In this document: positions 25,852-34,360 of the stretch, one piece after another
Position numbering within the stretch: position 1 is the first letter of the stretch
Layout: each line of letters begins with the position of its first letter
Assembly (NCBI GenBank): GCA_016702605.1
Contig: JADJDQ010000008.1
Span: 1-64,000, forward strand
Length of the DNA stretch: 64,000 nt
Source of the DNA: Candidatus Intricatilinea gracilis
GTDB lineage: Bacteria > Pseudomonadota > Gammaproteobacteria > Burkholderiales > Burkholderiaceae_C
Reading direction: 5' to 3'
Notes under the pieces: generated by a model
The model's input: the letters and a program-made list of their open reading frames with translations, nothing else
What the model was told of the DNA's origin: nothing
The model's database searches: none
Translations under genes and position numbers: made by a program

Positions 25852-26190
25852 TCAGAGCGCGTCCTTGCCGGTTTCACCGGTACGGATGCGCAGGACCTGT
25901 TCGAGCGGGGTGATGAAGATCTTGCCGTCGCCGATCTTGCCGGTGCGGGCAGACCCTTCGATGGCTTCGATGACGCGGTCGACGACCGAGTCGTCCACGG
26001 CCGCTTCGATCTTCACCTTGGGCAGGAAGTCGACGACGTATTCAGCGCCGCGATAGAGCTCGGTATGGCCCTTCTGACGCCCGAAGCCCTTGACTTCGGT
26101 CACTGTGATGCCCTGGACGCCGATGCCGCTGAGTGCCTCGCGGACCTCGTCGAGCTTGAACGGTTTGATGATGGCGGTGACCATTTTCAT
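25852..26190 (-). CDS. glnK: Nitrogen regulatory protein P-II (GlnK)
   Basis: Signal-transduction trimer sensing 2-oxoglutarate and ATP/ADP, uridylylated by GlnD. 112 residues, MKMVTAIIKPFKLDEVREAL. Tyr51 in the T-loop (ELYRGAEYVV) is the uridylylation site, and the C-terminal signature GKIGDGKIFITPLEQVLRIRTGE is intact. Linkage to amtB marks it as the GlnK type that blocks the channel under ammonium shock. It follows the porin gene by 30 bases and shares its NtrC/sigma-54 promoter. Confidence 0.97.
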   Translation of the reverse strand: MKMVTAIIKPFKLDEVREALSGIGVQGITVTEVKGFGRQKGHTELYRGAEYVVDFLPKVKIEAAVDDSVVDRVIEAIEGSARTGKIGDGKIFITPLEQVLRIRTGETGKDAL

Positions 26191-26220
26191 GGCGGTCTCC
26201 GTAAAGGTTGATGAAACGAA

Positions 26221-26988
26221 TCAGAAGGCGAACTTGGCGCCGAGCACCACGGCAGCCTTGCCGAGGTCCTTGTCGGTGGGCGCGTAGTAATAGGCCGGCA
26301 GGCCGCCGATCTTCTTGGCGTCGGTGCCGACGAGGGCGCCGGTCACCGTGAGACCCTTGACCACTTCCTTGCCCACGGTGAGTGAGTAGTCGAGGTACGA
26401 GAAGTCACCGTTCTTGGCCACCGACTGATAGCCCAGGTGCGGCGTGATCGACAGGCCGGCGAGTTCATACGTCGCGCTGGCTTCGAGGTAGCCGCTGTTC
26501 TTGCTGTTGCCGGTGCCGAACAGCGTCGTCACGCTGTGCGAATACTTGACCGTGCCGGGGCCGAAGCTCAAGGCGCCGTAGATCTCGGTGGTGTTCGCGT
26601 TCTTGGCGCCAGGGATGTCGCCGTACTTGTTGCCCGGGTACAGATAGACCAGAGCGCCGACGTCGTAGGCCAGATCCTTGGTGACCTGACCCTTGTAGCC
26701 GCCGTAGAGGTCCAGCTCGAGACCGCCCTTGGCTTCGACGCCGTTGACCGATTCGGCATCCTTGATCCACTTGATCGTCGATGCCCAGGCGCCGACGTAG
26801 AAGGCGCCCTTGGTGAAGTCCACGCCACCCTGCACGGCCGGCTTGAGGCGGGTCTGCGAGATGCCGCGATAACGGTAGTCGGTGACGACGCCGGCGTTGA
26901 AGCTGACGCCGTCGTCGGCCATCGCCATGGTCGGCGCCAGCGCGGCGACTGCCAGGGCCAAGCCGGCCAGGCTGAGGATCTTTTTCAT
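26221..26988 (-). CDS. TorF-family putative outer-membrane porin
   Basis: 255 residues from ATG 26988, with AGGAG 7 bases upstream. Signal peptide MKKILSLAGLALAVAALAPTMAMA, then a beta-barrel beginning DDGVSFNAGVVTDYRYRGISQTR, the signature of the TIGR02001/TorF group of small porin-like proteins. It ends in Phe (VVLGAKFAF), as outer-membrane barrels do for BAM recognition. It is the first gene of an operon with glnK and amtB, so a role in passing ammonium or other small nitrogen compounds across the outer membrane is a reasonable inference. Substrate unproven. Confidence 0.88.
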   Translation of the reverse strand: MKKILSLAGLALAVAALAPTMAMADDGVSFNAGVVTDYRYRGISQTRLKPAVQGGVDFTKGAFYVGAWASTIKWIKDAESVNGVEAKGGLELDLYGGYKGQVTKDLAYDVGALVYLYPGNKYGDIPGAKNANTTEIYGALSFGPGTVKYSHSVTTLFGTGNSKNSGYLEASATYELAGLSITPHLGYQSVAKNGDFSYLDYSLTVGKEVVKGLTVTGALVGTDAKKIGGLPAYYYAPTDKDLGKAAVVLGAKFAF

Positions 26989-27032
26989 GGGAACTCCTGG
27001 GTAATGGAAATCTGGAACTACCCAAGGCCTTC

Positions 27033-27048
27033 TGCAGCTTCCATGCCA
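27033..27048 (-). promoter_or_regulatory. Sigma-54 promoter of porin-glnK-amtB
   Basis: Minus-strand TGGCATGGAAGCTGCA carries the obligatory GG (-24) and GC (-12) with exactly 10 bases between them. Predicted start is near 27022, giving a ~33-base leader before the porin ATG. Confidence 0.75.
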
Positions 27049-27155
27049 TGCGTGACAAACAGTGACCATCTTGATGCCACTCTTGTCCAGCGCCCTCGGG
27101 TGGCGCACAAATGTGGCCACCAGGCGGCTGGCGCACCAGTCGCACCGGCCATTTG

Positions 27156-27172
27156 TGCACCATATGCGTGCA
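27156..27172 (-). promoter_or_regulatory. NtrC-like enhancer site
   Basis: TGCACGCATATGGTGCA (minus strand) fits the NtrC pattern of TGCAC and GTGCA arms separated by 7 bases, as at E. coli glnA. It is ~125 bases upstream of the sigma-54 promoter, a normal enhancer distance, in the gap shared with divergent comM. Confidence 0.75.
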
Positions 27173-27269
27173 TACCCTCTTTGGTGGGACGTCAGGATTC
27201 GTGACGCGCTGCGCAGAATCGGGACCACCCCCTTCAGACAGGCGCCAGGCGCAAGCCGGCCGCACCACG

Positions 27270-28832
27270 ATGTCGCTCGCTCTTGTTCACAGCCGTGCCC
27301 TGGTCGGGCTGGCCGCCCCCGAAGTCACCGTCGAGGTTCAACTGGCCAATGGCCTGCCCAGCTTCACGCTGGTCGGTCTGGCCGAGACCGAGGTCAAGGA
27401 GTCACGCGAACGTGTGCGCGCTGCCCTGCAGCAAAGCGGGCTGGGGTTTCCGCACAACAAACGCATCACGGTGAACCTGGCGCCGGCCGATCTGCCCAAG
27501 GAGGGCGGCCGTTACGACCTGCCGATTGCGCTGGGCATCCTGGCGGCCAGCGGGCAGATCGACGGCCCGGTGCTCGAGCACTACGAATTTGCCGGCGAGT
27601 TGTCGCTGGCCGGTGAGTTGCGCCCAGTGCGTGGCGCGCTGGCCATGGCGGTGGCATTGCGCCGGCGCAGTGCCCGGGTCGACGTCGAACGTGAGCTTGT
27701 GTTGCCTGCCGCCAACGCCGCCGAGGCCGCGCGTGTGCCCGAGCTGAAAGCGCGCAGCGCCCGCCACTTGCTCGATGTGGTGCAGGCGCTGCAGGCCCGC
27801 ACCTTGGCCGAGACCCATGGTTGTGCCGCGCCCGAGGCCGTCGACGACTTCTTGCCGCGCGCCCAGGCCGACGCCCATCGCACCGAAGCGGCCCAGCTCG
27901 ATCTGGCCGACGTGCGTGGCCAGACCAGCGCGAAACGAGCACTCGAAGTGGCTGCGGCGGGCGGCCACAGCATCTTGCTGGTTGGCCCGCCGGGCACCGG
28001 CAAATCGATGCTGGCGCAGCGATTCGCCAGCCTGCTGCCGGGGCTGGGCGAAGAAGAAGCGCTCGAATCAGCGGCCGTGCTCAGCCTGGCCGGCAAGTTC
28101 GACAACACACGTTGGGCGCGGCGTGTCACCCGGGCGCCGCACCACAGTGCATCGGCCGTGGCGATGGTGGGGGGCGGCAGCCCGCCGCGGCCGGGCGAGA
28201 TCTCGCTGGCGCACCACGGCATCCTGTTCCTGGACGAATTGCCCGAGTTCCCCCGCCTGGCGCTCGAGGCGCTGCGCGAGCCGCTCGAAAGTGGCCGGGT
28301 GACGATCTCGCGTGCGGCGCGGCATGCCGAGTTCCCGGCACGGTTTCAGCTCATCGCCGCCATGAACCCCTGTCCGTGTGGCCATCTGGGTGACCGCAGC
28401 CGGCCCTGCCGCTGCACGGGTGAAGCGGTGAGCCGCTACCAGGCGCGTTTGTCGGGCCCGCTGCTCGACCGCATCGACCTGCGTGTCGAGGTCTTGTCGG
28501 TCACACCGCAGGAACTGGCTGCCGCGCCACAAGGCGCGAGCAGCGCCGAGGTGGCGTCCCGGGTGGCAAGTGCCCGGCAACGTCAGCACGACCGCCAGGG
28601 CAAACTCAACGCCGAACTGGTGGCGGCTGAACTAGACCAGCAATGCAAGCCGAGTGACGCCGCGTCGGCCTTCATGCAGAACGCTTCGGCGCGACTGGGC
28701 TGGTCCAGCCGCAGTTATCACCGGGTGCTCAGGGTGGCGCGCAGCATCGCCGACCTGGCAGGCAGCGACGCGATCGACACCTTGCACGTGGCCGAAGCCA
28801 TCCAGCTGCGCCGTGCCTTGCCGGGCACGTGA
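27270..28832 (+). CDS. comM: YifB/ComM family Mg-chelatase-like AAA ATPase
   Basis: Hexameric branch-migration helicase of the ComM family, which promotes integration of incoming DNA during natural transformation. 520 residues from ATG 27270 (MSLALVHSRALVGLAAPEVTVEVQL), the standard N-terminus. ChlI-like N-domain, Walker A GPPGTGKS at about residues 240-247, Walker B FLDELPEF, then the zinc-finger-like CPCGHLGDRSRPCRCTGE and a C-terminal lid domain. The upstream intergenic region is shared with the nitrogen-regulated operon on the other strand. Confidence 0.95.
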   Translation: MSLALVHSRALVGLAAPEVTVEVQLANGLPSFTLVGLAETEVKESRERVRAALQQSGLGFPHNKRITVNLAPADLPKEGGRYDLPIALGILAASGQIDGPVLEHYEFAGELSLAGELRPVRGALAMAVALRRRSARVDVERELVLPAANAAEAARVPELKARSARHLLDVVQALQARTLAETHGCAAPEAVDDFLPRAQADAHRTEAAQLDLADVRGQTSAKRALEVAAAGGHSILLVGPPGTGKSMLAQRFASLLPGLGEEEALESAAVLSLAGKFDNTRWARRVTRAPHHSASAVAMVGGGSPPRPGEISLAHHGILFLDELPEFPRLALEALREPLESGRVTISRAARHAEFPARFQLIAAMNPCPCGHLGDRSRPCRCTGEAVSRYQARLSGPLLDRIDLRVEVLSVTPQELAAAPQGASSAEVASRVASARQRQHDRQGKLNAELVAAELDQQCKPSDAASAFMQNASARLGWSSRSYHRVLRVARSIADLAGSDAIDTLHVAEAIQLRRALPGT

Positions 28833-28960
28833 AGCGCCGTCGTCGACCCTCACGCCCCCAGGGCGGCTGATGCCGGCAGCTGCTGCGCCGCTGGTGCAGG
28901 GGGGTCAGTGCGACCAGGGGCAGGCTGCAGCGGGTCGGGTCGGCCTTGGCCGAATCGACG

Positions 28961-29632
28961 TCAGCCTTGGCGCGGCAAGGGCTGAAGGGTCTGACCTTCG
29001 ACCCGCACACGTTGGCCCACGCTGGGCGGCTGGGCCTGATCGACGGTCTGCACGGAACCGTCCTCCATCTTCAGCGTGACGCGGTAGTGCGTCACCGACC
29101 TGGCGCGCTTCTCGACCTCGTTGCCCGCCAGACCACCACCGATGGCGCCGAGCACCGTCATGGCGGTGCGGCCGTCCCCCTTGCCGACCTGGCTGCCCAG
29201 GGCTCCGCCCACCACGCCACCGGCCACGGCACCCAGGCCGCTGCCTTCACCCTTTTGGGTGACGGCCTGCACCGACTCCACGGTGCCGCACTGACGACAG
29301 ACCGGCGCCTGCGCGGCGGTCTGCGGACGTGCCGGGGCTTGCCTTTGTGCCACCGGGGCGGAGTTCTTTGGCTGCTGGGTCGGCTTGGCAGCGCTATTCG
29401 TCATGCCTTGCTCGGGGGCATCACCATCGGCCGACGCGCTGTGCCAGGCCACGGCGGCGGCGGCCGTCACACCCACCACCAGCGCACCAGCGGCCAGCAT
29501 CCAGGGTTTGGTGCTGCTCGCGCCGCCGCCTGCCGTGCCGGCATCGGCGACGACACCGACACACTCGATCGGAAACGGGGTCAACATCGCGGGGTGACCC
29601 ATCAGGGGCGCCATCGGGTTCATCTTGATCAT
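28961..29632 (-). CDS. Glycine-zipper 2TM domain protein
   Basis: 223 residues from ATG 29632 with GAGGAG 6 bases upstream (MIKMNPMAPLMGHPAM). A single transmembrane helix (about 48-68, WMLAAGALVVGVTAAAAVAW) is followed by a Pro/Gln/Ala-rich linker with a CRQC pair. The glycine-zipper segment GLGAVAGGVVGGALGSQVG...TVLGAIGGGLAGNEVEKRA follows, and the end is a short beta-rich tail (YRVTLKMEDGSVQTVDQAQPP). Similar Rickettsia 17-kDa/SlyB-like proteins are envelope-associated. Convergent with comM. Confidence 0.85.
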   Translation of the reverse strand: MIKMNPMAPLMGHPAMLTPFPIECVGVVADAGTAGGGASSTKPWMLAAGALVVGVTAAAAVAWHSASADGDAPEQGMTNSAAKPTQQPKNSAPVAQRQAPARPQTAAQAPVCRQCGTVESVQAVTQKGEGSGLGAVAGGVVGGALGSQVGKGDGRTAMTVLGAIGGGLAGNEVEKRARSVTHYRVTLKMEDGSVQTVDQAQPPSVGQRVRVEGQTLQPLPRQG

Positions 29633-29984
29633 GTCTTGCTCCTCGGGGACTGCTGGGGGCTGCCGAGACACTCCCATCGGGTGTGTCTGCAGCTTGTCAG
29701 GGACGCATTGCAACCGCCCGAGCCAGACCACAGTCGCGACAACCCACTCAGCCGTAACAAGTGGTGAGCTGACGGCCCCGATGTTGCACTGCGACACAAA
29801 GCAGCCGCTTCAGCGTTGCCGTTCACCTGCGGCGACCCGGCGCCAAGGTGGCGGCGCAATCACACCGCGGCGCCAGCCCTGTCAGGCGCGTCGCGCACAA
29901 CAACCAAGCCGGCGCCAGTTGACACTTGCGCAGCTCCTGCCAGGCAGCAACGTCCGGGTGCCTGGCCTGTGACAATGTGCGGCC
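29633..29984 (+). other. Non-coding divergent spacer (352 bases)
   Basis: Between the glycine-zipper gene (minus) and rfaE2 (plus). I see no coding frame with family resemblance and no repeat. The only signal is an extended -10-like TGTGACAAT (29968-29976) 8 bases before the rfaE2 ATG, without a good -35. Confidence 0.5.
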
Positions 29985-30518
29985 ATGACCCCATCCGCAG
30001 TCCCCCCCACAGCAGCCGGCCGCACCGACCTTGCCGCCCTGCCCGAGCCGACCTTCTTCGCCAAGTTCTGCCGGCGCGACGAACTGGCCGAACGCATTGC
30101 CGCCCTGCCCGGCCCGATCGTCTTCACCAACGGTGTGTTCGACCTGCTGCACCGCGGCCACGTCTGTTACCTGGCGCAGGCCCGGTCGCTCGGCGCCAGC
30201 CTGGTGCTGGGGCTCAACAGTGACGCCTCGGCGCGTTTGCTCGGCAAAGGCCCGGATCGCCCGCTCAACGCCGAGGCCGACCGCGCCTGTGTGCTGGCGG
30301 CGCTGGAAAGCATCAGCCTGGTGACGCTGTTCGATGAGGCCACGCCGTGCCGCCTGATCGAGCTGGTGCGCCCGCACATCTACGTCAAGGGTGGCGACTA
30401 CGACATCGAGGCTCTCGAAGAAACCCGTCTGGTGCGCAGTTGGGGTGGCCAGGCCCAGGCGCTGCCCTTCGTCGACGGCTTCTCGACCACGGCGCTGGTT
30501 CGTCGCATCCGCGCCTGA
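29985..30518 (+). CDS. rfaE2: D-glycero-beta-D-manno-heptose 1-phosphate adenylyltransferase
   Basis: Activates heptose-1-phosphate with ATP to ADP-heptose for lipopolysaccharide inner core. 177 residues: a stand-alone C-terminal domain of E. coli HldE, so the kinase half must be encoded separately. Nucleotidyltransferase signature VFDLLHRGHVCYL with HRGH at 56-59, and C-terminal FVDGFSTTALVRRI (the ISTT-like motif). Followed after 8 bases by rsmE. Confidence 0.95.
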   Translation: MTPSAVPPTAAGRTDLAALPEPTFFAKFCRRDELAERIAALPGPIVFTNGVFDLLHRGHVCYLAQARSLGASLVLGLNSDASARLLGKGPDRPLNAEADRACVLAALESISLVTLFDEATPCRLIELVRPHIYVKGGDYDIEALEETRLVRSWGGQAQALPFVDGFSTTALVRRIRA

Positions 30519-30526
30519 GGCCTACC

Positions 30527-31267
30527 GTGAGCTTGCGCCTGTATGTCGACGTCGAGCCTGGACTGCAGTCCGACCAGCCACTCGAGTTGCCCCCTGCGGC
30601 GGCACGCCACGTCCAGGTGATGCGCCTGCAGCCCGGCAGTGAGCTGACCTTGTTCGACGGTCGCGGTGGTGAATGGTCGGCTCGCGTCAGCAAGATGGGT
30701 CGCAGCGACGTGCACGTGGTGGTGGGCGAGTTCCGCGCCGTCGAGCGAGAACTGGCTCGTCAGGTCACCCTGGCCGTGGGCATGCCGGCCAACGAACGGT
30801 TCGACTGGCTGATCGAGAAGGCCACCGAACTCGGCGCCGCGGCCATCCAGCCCCTGATGACCGAACGCTCGGTGCTGCGGGTCTCGGGTGAACGCGCCGA
30901 GAAGAAACGTGCGCACTGGCAGGCCATCGCTGCCGCTGCGGCAGAACAATGCGGGCGCAATCGGGTGACACAGATCCACCCGGCACAGGACTTGTCGACC
31001 TGGATAAACACGGCAATACCTGCGCCCGGTGGCTCGGCCTATGTGCTGAGCCTGGCACCGACTGCTGGTGGCATGAAGACGGCCTTTTCCGAGACTCCGA
31101 GCGGCTCCTTGCTGGTGCTCAGCGGGCCGGAAGGTGGCCTCAGCGCGGCAGAAGAACAACTGGCCCTGGACCGCGGCTTTGCACCGCTGGGCCTGGGTGC
31201 GCGGGTGTTGCGGGCCGAGACGGCACCGCTGCTGGTACTGGCTGGACTGGCCGCACTGAGCTGTTGA
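30527..31267 (+). CDS. rsmE: 16S rRNA (uracil(1498)-N(3))-methyltransferase
   Basis: SAM-dependent SPOUT methyltransferase modifying U1498 of 16S rRNA. 246 residues from a GTG at 30527 (VSLRLYVDVEPGL); the start is chosen because it lies just after the rfaE2 stop and matches the PUA-like N-domain, while the frame upstream is antisense-like. The C-terminal knot has SGPEGGLSAAEE and LGARVLRAETAPLL, the RsmE SAM-binding signatures. Probably translationally coupled to rfaE2. Confidence 0.94.
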   Translation: MSLRLYVDVEPGLQSDQPLELPPAAARHVQVMRLQPGSELTLFDGRGGEWSARVSKMGRSDVHVVVGEFRAVERELARQVTLAVGMPANERFDWLIEKATELGAAAIQPLMTERSVLRVSGERAEKKRAHWQAIAAAAAEQCGRNRVTQIHPAQDLSTWINTAIPAPGGSAYVLSLAPTAGGMKTAFSETPSGSLLVLSGPEGGLSAAEEQLALDRGFAPLGLGARVLRAETAPLLVLAGLAALSC

Positions 31268-31538
31268 CGCCCGGACCGCCTGCTCGCCCGAGTTTTTTTC
31301 TGCAAACGCGCAACAAGCCGGCCTGGTCGCTTGCGCTGCCGCAAACCAACACGGCGAGCCAAGTGCGCGGAATTCCTCGCTGTCGCGCGCTTAGCGCGCG
31401 CAGGCATTCGATCATGCAAAACGTGCATGTAACCGCAATGTAATCGCGAGGGGGCGACTCCTACACTGGTCGACCGCATCCCGAAAGCGCCCCTGGGCGG
31501 GCGCTTCCGAGATGCTTTTTAACCTCGGAGACTTGTCG
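31268..31538 (+). promoter_or_regulatory. pckG upstream region
   Basis: 271 bases. Contains a GC palindrome (31384-31400, CGCGCGC-TTA-GCGCGCG), two adjacent imperfect 11-base direct repeats (31428-31438 TGTAACCGCAA, 31439-31449 TGTAATCGCGA) and a -10-like TACACT (31462-31467). The direct repeats cover the -35 position and could be a regulator site. No gene is seen. Confidence 0.45.
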
Positions 31539-33410
31539 ATGAACCATCCTTCCATGGCCGGCCTGCAGATCAGCGCCCCGTCCTACGTCAAGAACGCCCG
31601 CCTGCTGGCATGGGTTGCTGAAATCGCTGCACTCACCCAGCCCGACCAGATCCACTGGTGCGACGGCAGCCAGGAAGAGTACGACGCACTGTGCCAGCGC
31701 CTGGTGGCCGCCGGCACCTTCAAGCCGCTGAACCCGGCCAAGCGCCCGGGTAGTTTCCTGGCCTGCTCCGACCCCAGTGACGTGGCCCGCGTCGAAGATC
31801 GCACCTTCATCTGCAGCGACAAGAAGGAGGACGCCGGCCCCACCAACAACTGGACCGCCCCGGCCGAGATGCGCGTCCTGCTGCAGACCGGTGACAACGC
31901 GCTGTTCAAGGGTGCCATGCGCGGCCGCACCATGTATGTGGTGCCGTTCAGCATGGGCCCGCTGGGTTCGCCCATCGCCCACATCGGCATCGAGCTGTCG
32001 GACAGCCCCTACGTGGCCGTCAACATGCGCATCATGACGCGCATGGGCAAGGCCGTGTACGACGTGCTGGGCGTGGATGGCCAGTTCGTGCCCTGCGTGC
32101 ATACCGTGGGCGCGCCGCTCGAAGCCGGTCAGAAGGACGTGACCTGGCCCTGCAACAAGACCAAGTACATCGTCCACTACCCCGCCACACGCGAGATCTG
32201 GTCCTACGGTTCGGGCTACGGCGGCAACGCGCTGCTGGGCAAGAAGTGCTTCGCGCTGCGCATCGCCTCGAACATGGGTCGCGACCAGGGCTGGCTGGCC
32301 GAACACATGTTGATCTTGGGCGTGACTTCGCCAGAAGGCAAGAAGAGCCACGTCGCCGCCGCCTTCCCCAGCGCCTGTGGCAAGACCAACTTCGCCATGC
32401 TGATCCCGCCGGCCGCCCTGGGCGACTGGAAGGTCACCACCATCGGCGACGACATCGCCTGGATCAAGCCGGTGGACGGCCAGCTGCGCGCCATCAACCC
32501 CGAGGCCGGCTACTTCGGCGTCGCACCCGGCACCAACTTCAAGACCAACCCGAACTGCATGGCCAGCCTGCACAAGGACGTGATCTTCACCAATGTCGCC
32601 CTCACCGACGACGGCGATGTCTGGTGGGAAGGCATGACCGACGAGTTGCCCAGCCACCTGATCGACTGGCAAGGCAAGGACTGGACGCCCGAGACTGCCA
32701 AGGGTGCCGACGGCAAGCTGCGCCCCGCCGCCCACCCGAATGCCCGCTTCACCGTGGCAGCCACCAACAACCCGGCGCTCGACCCCGAGTGGGACAACCC
32801 GGCCGGTGTGGCGATCGACGCCTTCATCTTCGGTGGCCGCCGCTCCACCACCGTGCCGCTGGCGACCGAAGCACGCAGCTGGGTCGAAGGTGTCTACATG
32901 GCCGCGACCATGGGCTCCGAGACCACCGCTGCCGCCGCCGGCCAGATGGGTGTGGTGCGCCGGGACCCCTTTGCCATGCTGCCGTTCACCGGCTACAACA
33001 TGAGCGACTACTTCCAGCACTGGCTCAACATGGGCGCCAAGCTGCAGGCCGAAGGCGCCAGACTGCCGGCGATCTACTGCGTCAACTGGTTCCGCAAGGG
33101 CGCCGACGGCAAGTTCGTCTGGCCCGGCTACGGCGACAACGCCCGCGTCATGCAGTGGATGCTCGGCCGTATCGAAGGCAAGGCCGGTGGTGCCGAGAAT
33201 ATCTTCGGCGTCAGCCCGACCTACGGCGACCTCAACTGGGCCGGCCTGGACTTCAGCCAGGCACAGTTCGACAGCGTCATCGGCATCGACCACGCCGCGT
33301 GGCAGCAGGAACTCAAGCTGCACGACGAACTGTTCACCCAACTGGCCTACCACCTGCCGGCCGAACTGGTCGCCACCAAGCAGGCTCTCGAACAGCGCCT
33401 GGCGGCATAA
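31539..33410 (+). CDS. pckG: Phosphoenolpyruvate carboxykinase (GTP)
   Basis: Converts oxaloacetate and GTP to phosphoenolpyruvate, CO2 and GDP, the entry to gluconeogenesis. 623 residues from ATG 31539 (MNHPSMAGLQISAPSYVKNARLL), with GGAGA about 9 bases upstream; an in-frame ATG at 31512 lacks a site. The GTP-class P-loop FPSACGKTNFAM with its hyper-reactive Cys is at about residues 275-286, and the metal-binding and substrate loops (RTMYVVPFSMGP, EIWSYGSGYGGNALLGKKC) are intact. Monocistronic, with a strong terminator after it. Confidence 0.97.
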   Translation: MNHPSMAGLQISAPSYVKNARLLAWVAEIAALTQPDQIHWCDGSQEEYDALCQRLVAAGTFKPLNPAKRPGSFLACSDPSDVARVEDRTFICSDKKEDAGPTNNWTAPAEMRVLLQTGDNALFKGAMRGRTMYVVPFSMGPLGSPIAHIGIELSDSPYVAVNMRIMTRMGKAVYDVLGVDGQFVPCVHTVGAPLEAGQKDVTWPCNKTKYIVHYPATREIWSYGSGYGGNALLGKKCFALRIASNMGRDQGWLAEHMLILGVTSPEGKKSHVAAAFPSACGKTNFAMLIPPAALGDWKVTTIGDDIAWIKPVDGQLRAINPEAGYFGVAPGTNFKTNPNCMASLHKDVIFTNVALTDDGDVWWEGMTDELPSHLIDWQGKDWTPETAKGADGKLRPAAHPNARFTVAATNNPALDPEWDNPAGVAIDAFIFGGRRSTTVPLATEARSWVEGVYMAATMGSETTAAAAGQMGVVRRDPFAMLPFTGYNMSDYFQHWLNMGAKLQAEGARLPAIYCVNWFRKGADGKFVWPGYGDNARVMQWMLGRIEGKAGGAENIFGVSPTYGDLNWAGLDFSQAQFDSVIGIDHAAWQQELKLHDELFTQLAYHLPAELVATKQALEQRLAA

Positions 33411-33448
33411 AGCAAACCGGAAGTCACGACTCGCACACCACTTGCGAG

Positions 33449-34108
33449 TCAGCGCCTGACCAAGCCCGCCAAGTGCGGGCTTTTTCTTGCACGCCTCTTG
33501 GTGCAACTGGGCCGAGTGGCACGACCTCGTGTCACCGCAGGGCCCGGCGTAGGGCCATCATCTGAACGAAAAAAAGGCGAGAGCTGCTTGCGCGACTCTC
33601 GCCAAAGAGGCTTCTCAATGAGGTGGGAGGGTGCCTGCACATGGGCCGCACGTGGGCCTGCACCGACCCCGAGCCGTCCCCCGCGGGCCGACTCGAAGTG
33701 CGCGATCCGAGCGGGCGGTCCACGGGCCACCAGTCGAACCGGACGCCTTGATCGCGGCGCAGTCTCGCTCCGGGCCAGGGGAAGCCTCGAACGACTGAAC
33801 GCTGCATCCATCGACGCCAGCAATACAGGAGGTGGCGCCGCGTCGGCACCCGTGCACAAGGGGCAGGACAGGCCGTGGGCAGCCATGCGCCCGAGCGGCT
33901 TGCCGCCGCGTGACCCTTGATTGCCATCGGGGCTGGCTTCAACGATCGTGCCCGCATCGGCCACCATGCCGCGCACGCTGCACACACCGGGCGGCAAGCC
34001 GCCCTCGACCGGCATGGGCAGGTGGGTCATGCCCAGCAGCAGCACGTGGCCGCTCGCCAGCCACGTGGCCAGGCGACGACTCCAACGACTGATGCTCGGG
34101 CGTGTCAT
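33449..34108 (-). CDS. DUF2946-like small membrane protein (3' end uncertain)
   Basis: From ATG 34108 (MTRPSISRWSRRLATWLASGHVLLLGMTHLPM) the N-terminal third has a hydrophobic helix, then VCSVRGMVADAG and HGLSCPLCTGADAAPPP, then a Pro/Arg-rich end ...RLVARGPPAR. The Cys-Ser-x-x-Gly and H-x-x-x-CPLC pattern matches DUF2946, a family often linked to copper genes. Family members end near RxPPA at about 130-140 residues; here the frame runs on to 219 residues through a terminator (33576-33603), so a frame slip or lost stop is likely. Paired with a second DUF2946-like gene at 34361. Confidence 0.6.
   Translation of the reverse strand: MTRPSISRWSRRLATWLASGHVLLLGMTHLPMPVEGGLPPGVCSVRGMVADAGTIVEASPDGNQGSRGGKPLGRMAAHGLSCPLCTGADAAPPPVLLASMDAAFSRSRLPLARSETAPRSRRPVRLVARGPPARIAHFESARGGRLGVGAGPRAAHVQAPSHLIEKPLWRESRKQLSPFFRSDDGPTPGPAVTRGRATRPSCTKRRARKSPHLAGLVRR
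33463..33485 (+). terminator. Intrinsic terminator after pckG
   Basis: 7-bp stem AGCCCGC / GCGGGCT with a 5-base loop followed by TTTTTC, about 50 bases downstream of the pckG stop. Confidence 0.85.
33576..33603 (-). terminator. Intrinsic terminator inside the 3' end of the DUF2946-like frame
   Basis: Minus-strand stem GGCGAGAG / CTCTCGCC with a 12-base loop followed by TTTTTTTCG. It is oriented to end transcription of the minus-strand genes. A stop codon in another frame at 33615 sits just before it. Confidence 0.8.
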
Positions 34109-34360
34109 GAGGAAGAAGGTGAATCCGGAATTCGGTCGGGCCTGCAGAGGTCGACCAATGAGTGGCCGCCCCTGTTGGCGGGGTGATCGGACCATGCCGA
34201 TCGGTGCAAAGCTTCTTGAGTGTCCTGGCCGGGGGAGTCAGATCACCCGGTGACGGCGACTGGCGCGCCGGTGGTGCTGGGCTGCCAGGGGTTGGAGCGA
34301 CCCTGGCTGCGGCGGTCGGTACCGCTCGCGAGAACCCAACTCAGCGCACCTAGGTGCGGC

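Noticed and set aside
31461..33506. 681-residue minus-strand frame across pckG
   Set aside because: Exact antisense of pckG, Ala/Gly/Val/His-rich without recognisable motifs.
34193..34260. Riboswitch upstream of the DUF2946-like gene
   Set aside because: Some GC-rich pairing but no conserved cobalamin, TPP or other aptamer motif that I can identify.
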